Shown here piece by piece: positions 1 to 8,020 of a stretch of DNA of 21,691 bases; position 1 is the stretch's first letter, and every line of letters begins with the position of its first letter. Made by a program: the position numbers and the translations under genes. The DNA is taken from positions 36,424 to 58,114 of the forward strand of contig JAKCWW010000878.1 of the NCBI GenBank assembly GCA_026260175.1. Reading direction: 5' to 3'. The stretch is from Reticulitermes lucifugus (Eukaryota > Arthropoda > Insecta > Blattodea > Rhinotermitidae). The notes beneath the pieces were generated by a model. It saw nothing but the letters and a program-made list of their open reading frames with translations. It had not been told where the DNA came from and ran no database searches.

Positions 1-1
1 G

Positions 2-231
2 GGAAGGAAACCACTTGGAAGACCCAGGCGTAGATGGGAGGATAATATTAAAATGGATCTTCAGGAAGTAGGATGGGATAGCGTAGCCTGGATTGATATG
101 GTTTAGGATAGGTACGGGTGGCGGGCTTTTGTGAATGCGGTAATGAACCTTCGGGTTCCATATAATGCGGGGAATTTCTTAACTTGCTGACGACCTGTTA
201 GCTGCTCAAGAAGGACTCTGCTCCATGGAGT
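2..231 (+). pseudogene. 3' end of a non-LTR retrotransposon (LINE), reverse-transcriptase ORF tail
   Basis: Seen: reading from base 2 gives a strongly basic stretch ([20 protein letters not shown] begins near base 17), typical of the region C-terminal to the reverse transcriptase in many insect LINEs. The frame meets a TAG at 104-106, then stays open through [14 protein letters not shown] to a TGA at 188-190. A short 3' UTR follows, ending in a GTTAG-like motif at about 230. The same protein tail and 3' UTR recur on the minus strand at 16156-16490, which confirms a dispersed repeat. Known: full elements encode endonuclease plus reverse transcriptase and move by target-primed reverse transcription. 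Inferred: the element starts left of the window and this copy is dead, or nearly so, because of the internal stop. The short 3' UTR and the tetranucleotide tail of the sister copy suggest an RTE-like clade, but clade assignment is uncertain. Confidence 0.8.
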
Positions 232-1939
232 TAGTTTTTATTATTAATTTTACACTCTGTGTAATTAGTAAAAGTAATTCACAGTGTCGTCTACATTCAT
301 CACATGTGTAAGCCTATGATTGCTGTCTACGGCCGTTAATAACACATTTGTTTAGAGGAATTTACCTGCTGATGGGGGCTTATATTTTCTATTTGAGGGA
401 TTATTTTGTTTATCACAGCATGTGTTCATACACATTGTGACGGTAGACATGAAAAAATCCACAGAAATTTATTGACGGCAATACTGCGAACATCATCGAG
501 TCTGGTATTACGTTATGCCCCTCGAAATTCCCCCCAGACAGATACTGCGAACAGCGAACGTTGTGCTCGCATTTAAACTTGGTGTAATTGTGTGTGCGTG
601 GGTGAGTGCGCGTGCAATGTGTATAGTTAAAAACCTGTATGTCCTGCATCCATATTTTACTTTCAAATAATATTATGTTAATATCAAACAAACAACGTAA
701 ATAACATGCTTTATTTATAGCACGTTTTTGGGTTTCATCACAAAATTGTAAATTATAGGCCTATACAGCACTCAAAATTTGTAAGTGCTAACATATATAA
801 CTATATGCATGGCACCTAATGCTATTTATATTGAACATCAGTTATGAAACCCACGCGGGGATGGAAATATGTAAATGAATCACTTTTCAGTCTGACGTTC
901 AATGCAAGAGATTAAACAAACATTTAACAATCTCTGTGGCTGGGAAAGGCTGACAGAACTGTAGCACTCTCTAGAGTGACACGACATGTCCTACCTATTT
1001 TCCTGAGCGATCAGGATAGTATGAAACTTGATCTTAGACTATAAGTGTGTAAATGTATAGAATGGACTCATGTGGCTTAGTTTATGGTGTTGTGTCTTAA
1101 GTTTTGTAAACACAAAAATGACTTGTATAGTTCCATAAAAACCAGGAAATCTTTTGACAAGTTATGTATCTATCGATATTTTAATGAAGACTTTGAAGCA
1201 GACACGTAGTTGGTTATCAGAAACTTCGACTTCAACTGGCACATAATACGAGTACGCTGTGTGGTGACGTTATAAAACTTTTCGAAATCAAAGTGTCGTT
1301 TATGGCTTACTTTACAAAGATATATTATCCTAGACTTTATAACATCTATGGATGGTGACTTAATCGTGAATCAGCAAGGACTTGACAGGAAACGCTTGTG
1401 GCCTAGACCGGATAATATTCCAAAGTTTGTTTGAAGAGACTGAGAAAACCAAGAGCAACTTTAATCAGGAAAGCCGTTGACTAATTCGAAATAAAAACCA
1501 GACACACACTTAATAGAAACCTGAAGCATTGCCTCTACACCAAGATGCTCGATGGATCTTAAATGTGGAAGACACAAATATGAGCTTTTCTTTATGAAAC
1601 GTGAAGAGAGAGTAAGAGAGAAATATTGAACTCGATGCATTGTTGAGGATAAGAGAAGCGTCGGTGTGCTGATAAAAAAGAAGAAGGTAATATGGCGTGA
1701 CAGTTCTTCACGTGACAATAATGATAACGCACTCGAGTGTTAATGGAGTTAAACAGGAAAGTAAGTAGCATGCAGTTTACAGAAAAATGTTCTTCAGAGA
1801 AAGGACCCCCTCTCGCGTGCATGGAGGAATCTTTGCAGTAGGAGATGTACTTTAGCAAATTCTGTTACATGTGTTTTTGTTTTACACAGGCTCACATATT
1901 CACTGCGCAGGAGACATTCATTTTAGCTATCATTGCCAA
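232..1939. other. AT-rich non-coding stretch, no gene seen
   Basis: Only short, overlapping open frames without recognisable domains occur here. Two local structures are visible. One is a 12-bp direct repeat at 481-492 and 542-553, described separately. The other is a GT/GC-rich, mostly alternating purine-pyrimidine patch at about 588-625. A purine-rich run lies near 1600-1625. I see no tRNA-like boxes and no clear transposon ends. Confidence 0.6.
481..553. repeat. 12-bp direct repeats bracketing a short inverted repeat
   Basis: The 12-mer ATACTGCGAACA occurs exactly at 481-492 and 542-553. Between the two copies, GTCTGG (500-505) is answered by its reverse complement CCAGAC (534-539). The arrangement resembles a target-site duplication around a very small insertion with inverted ends, or a local duplication. 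A 49-bp insert is too short to assign to any family. An exact 12-bp repeat this close is somewhat unlikely by chance in 22 kb, but not decisively so. Confidence 0.5.
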
Positions 1940-2200
1940 ATATTTATTTTATATAATCTTGAGTGTTTTATTGTGTGGGCGTGAAACGCTGCCTGTCATA
2001 TTAAGAGAAGAAGACAGATTGAGGCTGTGTGATAAAAGGGTGCTGAGGAGTATATTTAGACCTAAGAGAAATAATCAGGAGCCTGGTAAAAATTATACGT
2101 TAGGAAACTTCACAATTTGTATCTTTTCACCAGATATTGTTAGGGTTTGAAAATAACATCATGAGATATGACGGCATATTGCATAATATTTGGGCCAATT
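1940..2200 (+). pseudogene. LINE reverse-transcriptase C-terminal relic
   Basis: Seen: the + frame running to the stop at 2148-2150 contains IILSVLLCGRETLPVILREE, then DRLRLCDKRVLRSIF and CIFSPDIVRV. This order (a hydrophobic LYGCET-like segment, a basic LREE..LR...KRVLR.IF segment, then an SP.IVRV segment) is what I recognise downstream of the catalytic core in insect endonuclease/reverse-transcriptase LINEs. After the stop the similarity appears to continue in another frame from about 2160 (MRYDG followed by an H), indicating a frameshift. No catalytic YADD-like motif is present, so only the part after the RT core survives. It may belong to the same broad LINE group as the copies at 2-231 and 16156-16490; it covers the protein segment just upstream of theirs, so they cannot be compared directly apart from a few residues. 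Confidence 0.6.
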
Positions 2201-2721
2201 CTCTGCTTATCTCAAGCATGTCTTAACGCTCATATTTCGTATGAGCTTTGAGAATTCCATAAAAATAACCTTGCTGGAAAACCGTAAGGCAAAGCATCAC
2301 AAATGTAATTACTTGCCACGAAATAAGTCTTAGAGTAAAAAAGAGGATTTTTTTCTTTGTTTGTTTCTTATTAGAGCTTCCTTCCTAATATGTCTAAAGC
2401 GTAACGCTTCTGTTACGCTCTGTTATTTATTAAAATATACTGAGCTTTTCGAATTTAGGAACAAATAGTACAGTTGTACACTTTCCGACTATAGCCAGCC
2501 AATGTGAAGATAATGTTGCGCTCACGTATTAGTTCACATTTCATAAACGCATAATTTTATATTACAAAGTACATTGGGTGTTGGCTATAATTGAGGGTTG
2601 CTTATTTTAAACAATTGTTTTAATCAGGCTCATGACGTCTTTGTAGGAATATGATTAATATTAATATTACATTATTGAAATAAATGTATCACCCTCCGGT
2701 ATTTAATATTTTTACATTTGC
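2201..2721. other. AT-rich spacer, no gene seen
   Basis: No open frame of interest. An 8-bp inverted repeat with a 6-nt loop (AGCGTAAC then GTTACGCT, about 2398-2419) is present, but hairpins of this size are expected several times by chance in a window this long. Confidence 0.6.
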
Positions 2722-2733
2722 ACATAAAACATT
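2722..2733. repeat. Left target-site duplication of SINE copy 1
   Basis: ACATAAAACATT here is repeated exactly at 2992-3003 on the other side of the SINE. An exact 12-bp match at both borders of a recognisable SINE is the normal mark of LINE-driven insertion. Confidence 0.8.
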
Positions 2734-2991
2734 CTTTTTGTGTGGAGAAGGGCCCGGCAGCAGAAGCTACTGACGCACCGCAGCCTTAAGGCTTATGGTG
2801 CAACCCTGTGATGAAGATGAAGAGAAAGGTGATAAGTTTTTTCATTTTTCCAAGGCATGGAGCACCGGTGGAATGAAATTGACAGGGTAAAACCGACGTA
2901 CTCGGGGCGAAACCTGTTCCAGTGTCATTTTTTCCATCACAAATCCCACATGGACTGACCCGGGATCGAACCCGGGCCTCCGCGGTGAGAG
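2734..2991 (-). mobile_element. tRNA-derived SINE, copy 1 (5'-truncated)
   Basis: Seen: on the minus strand the element begins inside a tRNA-like head. The pol III B box GGGTTCGATCC lies at 2963-2973 (complement) within a T-arm-like CCCGGG stem, but the A box is missing. The body then matches the copy at 7271-7536 over most of its length, including the parts complementary to GAGCACCG.TGGAATGAAATT and GATGAAGATGAAG. The 3' end abuts a short T-rich run at 2735-2739 (an A-rich tail on the minus strand). Exact 12-bp duplications flank the element. Known: SINEs are transcribed by RNA polymerase III and mobilised by LINE reverse transcriptase. Inferred: reverse transcription stopped within the tRNA head, giving a 5'-truncated copy that has lost part of its internal promoter. 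It carries about 23 bp (about 2954-2976 region upstream of the B box on the + strand) that copy 2 lacks. Spurious short frames in it have no coding meaning. Confidence 0.85.
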
Positions 2992-3003
2992 ACATAAAAC
3001 ATT
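2992..3003. repeat. Right target-site duplication of SINE copy 1
   Basis: Exact second copy of ACATAAAACATT (first at 2722-2733). It fixes the 5' boundary of the truncated SINE at about 2991. Confidence 0.8.
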
Positions 3004-3161
3004 TGCTGCTTCTTTTGCAGATTCTGAAATGTAAGACATTCTTTCTCAAATAGGCCCATATGGTTTACGGAGAAGTTTGTGGCCTAATTGTAGAGTACTC
3101 GTACGGCACTAAGGCAGAGGAAAATATCGTTATATTTTCGTATCAATTATTTTCGTACCTT

Positions 3162-3266
3162 TGTTTCAGGAGGATTCTGCCTTACTTTGGCAGAGCATTT
3201 CTTAGGCTAAATTACATCTATATGACCAAAAATACCTATATCCTAAGTTGAACAGTTACAGTGATA
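3162..3266 (+). repeat. Left inverted-repeat arm of the foldback element
   Basis: Pairs with 3683-3786. The arm also contains a small internal hairpin, TCTGCC with GGCAGA about seven bases later near 3175-3193; the right arm has lost the second half of that hairpin. The outer third is more diverged than the inner third. Confidence 0.75.
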
Positions 3267-3504
3267 ATGGCGAGAGACGTTTTAAAGAATAAGAACTATT
3301 ATACGTTTATTGATTACCAAATACGTATTAAAACTAGGAGGAATTTGCAGTTTCTGTAACGTGAACACCTGTATTTAATATATAATTAATACTTGAGTGA
3401 CATAAGGATACTGATTAAGTAAGAAAAACTCCCAGTATTTTCTAAAAATCGTCCTTAGATTTCGAAGTATTTCACCGCGCCGCCGTATGGCTTGTCTTCG
3501 GCAT

Positions 3505-3624
3505 AGGCCCAAGGATGGCCCTACGCAGTGTACGGATAGCACATCGGCCCAAGGACGGCCCTGCGCAGTGTACGGATAGCACATCGGCCCAAGGACGGCC
3601 CTGCGCAGTGTACGGATAGCACAT
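3505..3624. repeat. 40-bp minisatellite, three tandem units
   Basis: Units lie at 3505-3544, 3545-3584 and 3585-3624. Units 2 and 3 are identical; unit 1 differs from them at three positions. Each unit carries GGCCCAAGG, CGGCC or TGGCC, GCAGTGTACGGATAGCACAT, and is far richer in GC than the surroundings. Because 40 is not a multiple of three, the minus-strand open frames across it read the unit in successive frames, so they are artefacts rather than a repeat protein. The units abut directly with no spacers, which rules out CRISPR. Confidence 0.95.
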
Positions 3625-3682
3625 CACGCTAAACAGATACAGCACGTGGAACCTAAAGAAGACCAAATTTTTTTCGCGTTAA

Positions 3683-3786
3683 TATCACCGTAACCGTTCA
3701 ACTTCGGATATAGGTATTTTTGGTTATATCGATATAATTTAACCTGAGGTACGTTTTCCAAAGTATGGCAGATTCCCCCTGAAACA
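3683..3786 (-). repeat. Right inverted-repeat arm of the foldback element
   Basis: Reverse complement of the left arm at 3162-3266 with about 16 mismatches and one gap counted by eye. The outer end, read inward on the minus strand, is TGTTTCAGGGGGAATCTGCC. Confidence 0.75.
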
Positions 3787-4206
3787 CTCTTGGTTCAGTT
3801 TCACTGATCAATTTTATCCAATGAGTCTATAGAATTTCCGGAAAGCTTCAGCGCGCTAAGATTGTATTTACTTTCGTTAAAGGCACTTTTTCAAATACAT
3901 AGTTCAAAAAATATTCAATAGTAGAATTGTTATGAATTACTTATTGGAAGGAATGTGGAAGGATGCAGTAAGGATCTGTTTGGCCTCGAGGAAAGTAAGC
4001 CACAAGGCACTTAAATGAGGATAGGCGTCTTTCGGCTGAGACTCGAATCCGAGGTTCCTTAAACAAGGATAAGGAATATTAATACAAACAGTGGTAATCG
4101 TCTTGAATTGGAAATTTCACATTTCGTTTGATAAGTTAATTCGATTAATTTTATAGTGGATACATATCATGTTTATATAAATTACACCTAATAAATCCAT
4201 GGAACG
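3787..4206. other. AT-rich spacer with one weak B-box-like motif
   Basis: No gene seen. GACTCGAATCC at about 4032-4042 resembles a pol III B box, with a TGGCCTCGAGG motif (about 3980-3990) roughly where an A box might lie. The spacing and flanks do not form a convincing tRNA-like head, so I do not call a SINE here. Confidence 0.5.
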
Positions 4207-4500
4207 TTCTGTGGCGCAGTTGGCTGAGGCACTGCGCTACAAGCAGGAAGGTCGCGGGTTCGATTCCCAATTGTGTCATTGGAATATTTCATTGACGTAA
4301 TCCTTCCGGCCGCACTATGGCCCTGGGGTCGAGTCAGCCTCTAACAGAAATGAGTACCAGGAATATTTCCTGGAGGTAAAGGCGGCCGGTGCGTAGGGCT
4401 GACAATCCTGGCACCTCCATGTGCCGATTTTCTTGAAATCTGGGAGCCTTAACCTCCTGGAACCCTAAGGGTCTGTCCAGGTCTGTAATGAGATACCTTT
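4207..4500 (+). mobile_element. tRNA-derived SINE, second type
   Basis: Seen: a tRNA-like head with an A box TGGCGCAGTTGG at 4212-4223 and a B box GGTTCGATTCC at 4257-4267, spaced as in a tRNA. It is followed by a non-tRNA body with GTCGAGTCAGCCTCTAACAG, ATGAGTACCAGG, TAAAGGCGGCCGG and GCGTAGGGCTGACAATCCTG. This string of motifs is familiar to me from SINEs in cockroach and termite sequence. The body differs from that of the SINEs at 2734 and 7271, so this is a separate family. Known: the A and B boxes form an internal RNA polymerase III promoter. Inferred: a copy with a largely complete 5' end; the 3' end near 4500 is approximate, and I found no clean target-site duplication, which suggests an older insertion. 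It is not a functional tRNA gene: the anticodon arm and acceptor stem do not pair properly. Confidence 0.75.
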
Positions 4501-7257
4501 AAAAACTACACAGATTTGATCAATTCTGCACATTTATTTTCTTGTATCTATGCAATTATCTTGTAAGTGCAACTTCTGTGATCTTCATGAACAATGTAAA
4601 AATGGCAGCATTTCAATTGTTAAATTATGGACCCTTACATACGTTAGTACTTTAAAAGGAACAAGCATTAATTTATTTTCGGTTTCATTAAATTGAAATT
4701 TGGAAAAATAATGAATACGACATAAAACACTCTTTACTATTTACAGCCCTAATTCCGCACATTGTTATGTATTGTAAATACCAGAAACATCACGTTATGT
4801 ATTAAAATATCCTTATGGTAGCCTAGTAACGAAACGTAAACAAGCATATATACACCTCTTGACCTAGAACAATCAAGCAGACAGGAACAGCGGGAAGGCA
4901 ACAATGTGATTTTACATTATACATTAGTTCCTGAATTGGTTTAAAGGCAAAATTTTCCACGCCATTACACTTATTGTAGGAGAAGTTACACGCGTCAGAA
5001 TGGTTTTGCCTTGTGGACTGGCCGTCACTACCGGAGAAATGCTTGACAGAAAATATCTCCACAAAGCTCGTTAAGACGCTGAAGTTGAAAGTCTAATAAC
5101 AAATCAATAGTCATAAAAGAATAATATCAAACGCAGTCTTCGACCGCAAATACATAATGAAAGAAGGGCCAGATTTTCGCTTCTCACGTCACAAATTATG
5201 CAAACATTTTCGTTGTAAAAGTGATTTCACGTGCAGTCTTTCAGAAAAGTTAATTTGAACTGGAAAAGATTGAACAGGTAATAATAAAACAGGAAGGACG
5301 AGGCAAGAAGCTACGCGAGGGGAAATCTGGCATGTTAAACATTCAGAAGCATGATGGTATGGGGAAGTTGATGTTACGTGCTCGTCAGAATATGCCTGTG
5401 CAGGGGCGGAACTTGAGTGGCGGCCTGTGCTTTTGTAATACGAAGTCGAAGCTTTCGTCAACTATTGCCAAGCGGACGGACGCAGGTGATGTGAGGAATG
5501 TGCCATAAGAATGTCCTGAAGGGAAGAGCAAATGTTGTATAATGTGCTTAATTTGTCAGACAAAGTCATTAAATTAGATATTTTAAAAATGGAGGAGAAT
5601 ATAAAAATGAGTAGTGCTTGTGTTATTCTTATACATTAATTTCCAACGTACGTGCTAGAGAGTAGATCATTCACACACTCAGTATTTGAGAAAATCCGTG
5701 TATCTGTTTACTTTGCATAACGTATATATTATGAACATGTAGTCTTATAGAGAGCTTCGCGTCCATCCGCATTTGTCCACATCTTTCACGTACAAAGAAA
5801 ATTCCATGATCACAGTATAGGGAATCCCCGTATGACAGGTCAATTTAATTTTTGTTCGTACTCGTTCTTTACGCCGTACCGGTTTCGAATTTTAGGTACT
5901 GCCTCAGAAACGACTTGTTACTCACAGAATGTGCACATGTACATATCTTATTAATACCCAAAAAAATAATCTTATTTGAAATGATTTCCGAAGAATATGG
6001 CTATGTAAACAAAATAAAAGGACAAGTACTTTCTTAATATGACCTCTGTTTACGGACGTGATTTTCGTTCACGAACACGTGCACTCTGTTCTGTTTGTTA
6101 CGTCAAGACTGGATACCGACGCTCTTCACCATGATTCACGCGGGCTGTCCTACCGGTTCAGAACTCATAATCAGAGTATTCCAGTCTTTCTGCCGTACAA
6201 AACCACAGTTCTGTTTGGCATCCTGCTCTAAAGTAGTTTTAGTGTGACATGTTTATTTCAAACAGTGGTAGTGGTACGAGGCACCGTTCATCGCTAGTGA
6301 GTTCATTTTGTAGTTATTTGTGTGTATTTGAAAAGGGCTTTTTTTCACCATGTTACTGGTGACCGATCTCATGGGAAGGGAATTTGTTTATGGCTTATTG
6401 AAGCGGCTGTCATCCTTTGGACTTGTGCGTTACTGAATATTTACTTGCTTGTATTTTGTAATATAACTCTAACTTGTTTAATGTCACTGCAGTTCAAGTT
6501 CTGTGCTACTTGCTCTTGTGCTACATTATCTATTTACATTCCAGTCTCAACAAAGCAATGACACACACAGCTGTGGAATAAAGAACGCCGAGGGAAACTA
6601 AATAAAAAAAATATTAAAGAATGAATTTTCAAAAATTTGTGTACCCCAGTGCAATAGATATTTTTGCTCATTTAACTGAAGACTTGTTTTCATCAGTTAT
6701 AGTTAGTATATAAGAAACGACACGGGGGTTTAATTTGCCCAGTTCACCGGTATAATTAGTAATCATTAAGGCCCTATTCAAATTCTTTCTATACACTAAG
6801 CGCCATTTTGTATTATGCTGTTTTGGCTGCAGTATTCTTGTGATGTGATAGTGTCATCAACACAGTCACATTTTCGCTTTCTTTCACTGTCACCCTTCCT
6901 ACGATTCAGGAACATTATGGAGCACATACTAAGCTACCAATTCAACTGCGAATGCCGCCGTATTTTGAATTGTAGCGCCCGTGTCTGGATGTGATTAAGT
7001 CCGTTTTGATCTGCTTGTAATCATGACCGATGTTTAATACGTCTCCTAATTTTGAGCGTAGAATATACTGTTGTTATAATATATCGGGGCTTTATCAAAT
7101 AGGTCTAGAGGACTGAAACTACTTCTTACACTTCTCTTCAGGCATCATCTGACAAGTGGCACTGTGCGCTGCCGCACATTCCGTGCGGAAATATCAGACG
7201 TGTTACTTCTCAAAAAGAATCCTCCTTTGTTTACTGCTTATATACTGTCGCTTTCAG
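4501..7257. other. Long AT-rich stretch without a recognisable gene
   Basis: About 2.7 kb in which I see no domain-bearing frame, tRNA-like boxes or transposon ends. Short frames (for example 5189-5461 on the minus strand, 5852-6037 and 6322-6561 on the plus strand) have no recognisable motif. A pyrimidine tract ending in CAG at about 7127-7141 resembles a splice acceptor, but no exon could be supported after it. The stretch may be intron or intergenic DNA. Confidence 0.55.
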
Positions 7258-7270
7258 TCAGCCTGCCTTT
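7258..7270. repeat. Left target-site duplication of SINE copy 2
   Basis: TCAGCCTGCCTTT here matches TCAGTCTGCCTTT at 7537-7549 in 12 of 13 positions, on either side of the SINE. The poly-T just inside belongs to the SINE tail. Confidence 0.7.
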
Positions 7271-7536
7271 TTTTTTGAGAAGGGCCCCACAGCAGGAGCT
7301 ATGGAGGCACCGCAGCCTTGAGGCTTATTGTGCAAACCTTCTGATGAAGATGAAGTGAAAGATGATAAGATTTTTTCATTTTTCCAAGTAATGGAGCACC
7401 GCTGGAATGAAATTGACAGGGGAAAACCGAAGTACTCGGGGAAAAACCAGTCCCAGTGCCACTTTGTCCACCGGGATCGAACTCGGGCCTCCGCGGTGGG
7501 AGGCCGACGACTAACCTCCTGAGCCATGGCACGGCC
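7271..7536 (-). mobile_element. tRNA-derived SINE, copy 2 (complete head)
   Basis: Seen: on the minus strand the element starts GGCCGTGCCATGGCTCAGG. It has an A box TGGCTCAGGAGG (complement of 7515-7526) and a B box GAGTTCGATCC (complement of 7474-7484). The body then matches copy 1 (2734-2991), and the element ends in an A-run (T-run at 7268-7276 on the plus strand). A 13-bp duplication with one mismatch flanks it. Compared with copy 1 it lacks about 23 bp just downstream of the B box but keeps the whole tRNA head. Known: SINEs of this build are pol III transcripts copied by LINE enzymes. Inferred: a 5'-complete insertion whose internal promoter motifs look intact. Short frames on both strands cross it; their translations are of the kind often mis-annotated as insect hypothetical proteins. 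Confidence 0.88.
7474..7526 (-). promoter_or_regulatory. Internal RNA polymerase III promoter (A and B boxes) of SINE copy 2
   Basis: A box complementary to 7515-7526 and B box complementary to 7474-7484, about 30 bases apart, which is the spacing of a tRNA-type promoter. Both are close to consensus. Whether it is transcribed cannot be told from sequence. Confidence 0.65.
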
Positions 7537-7549
7537 TCAGTCTGCCTTT
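7537..7549. repeat. Right target-site duplication of SINE copy 2
   Basis: TCAGTCTGCCTTT, 12 of 13 identical to 7258-7270. It sits directly against the tRNA-like 5' end of the SINE. Confidence 0.7.
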
Positions 7550-7804
7550 CTTGGGAAAACAAACTACGCCTAGAACCTGTACATGCTATCTATGTATGCC
7601 TGTATATTAGCGTCTCTCTTGGCAACATTTGAAGCCCTTGACGGATTTTTAATAAATTTGGCATGGAATTTAGGCCGTTACAGGCCAACCCAAAAAAGTA
7701 CTGAATAATTTCGAACAAGGTGAAAACTGTGTGACAGACGCACGAAATTGTGAGGTAGTAGCGGCATTAGATTTTCTTATTATTAGAGACTGAAGTAATC
7801 TATT

Positions 7805-7828
7805 AACATTATAACATTATAACATTAA
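7805..7828. repeat. Short AT-rich tandem repeat
   Basis: The 8-mer AACATTAT is repeated twice with a partial third unit. It is a minor low-complexity tract in AT-rich DNA. Confidence 0.7.
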
Positions 7829-7956
7829 TGTAAAAAAGAATAAAAGTGCCAATGATGTTAATAATGTCATCGGTTTTGCATTTTTCTCATGCTACACATC
7901 CTTGATGCTTTATGAATAAAGTACATTTTAGCTAAAGTAATTAGTAGTTAAAGAGT

Positions 7957-8020
7957 TGCTCGGTGTAGTGTCCGCGCATCAGAGACTAACCGGCCTCAGA
8001 TACGAAGTCCAAGGGACGAG
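7957..8020 (+). mobile_element. Possible degraded tRNA-derived SINE head
   Basis: CGGTGTAGTGTCCGCGCATC followed by AGACTAACCGGCCTC and GATACGAAGTCC has the order and spacing of a tRNA-type A box, anticodon arm and B box. Both boxes deviate from consensus, and no downstream body could be matched to the other SINEs in the window. It could be an old third SINE family or chance. Confidence 0.3.

Larger units (their letters stand above)
3162..3786. mobile_element. Foldback / MITE-like element with long terminal inverted repeats and internal minisatellite
   Basis: Seen: about 105 bp at 3162-3266 matches the reverse complement of 3683-3786 at roughly 85 percent identity by hand alignment, with one gap. 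The longest identical block includes CCAAAAATACCTATATCC. The matching ends are TGTTTCAGG on the left and its complement on the right, and similarity stops abruptly on both outer sides. The 416 bp between the arms contain three 40-bp tandem units. No transposase frame is present. Known: non-autonomous DNA elements (MITEs, foldback elements) have this layout, and some carry internal tandem repeats. Inferred: a dead non-autonomous DNA transposon of unknown superfamily. I looked for 2-, 4- and 8-bp target-site duplications next to the ends and found none that convinces, so a simple inverted duplication remains possible. Confidence 0.7.

Noticed and set aside
2786-3049. Minus-strand frames as hypothetical proteins
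   Set aside because: They lie in the SINE body and tRNA-like head; such translations are common artefacts of SINEs.
3505-3624. Regular 40-bp repeats as a CRISPR array
   Set aside because: The units abut directly with no spacers, there are only three, no cas genes are present, and the context is eukaryotic.
3375-3666. Minus-strand frames with repeated peptide (GRPWADVLSVHC) as a repeat protein
   Set aside because: They arise from reading a 40-bp unit that shifts frame each repeat; the region is the interior of a non-coding foldback element.
4020-4050. B-box-like GACTCGAATCC as a SINE
   Set aside because: No convincing A box at the right distance and no shared body.
4207-4285. A functional tRNA gene
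   Set aside because: The A and B boxes are good, but the acceptor and anticodon arms do not pair and a SINE body follows directly.
7120-7160. Pyrimidine tract plus CAG as a splice acceptor of a real exon
   Set aside because: The following open frame runs into a SINE and shows no recognisable protein; such signals are frequent by chance.
7164-7562. Overlapping frames on both strands as genes
   Set aside because: They cover SINE copy 2 and its flanks; open reading comes from the repeat.
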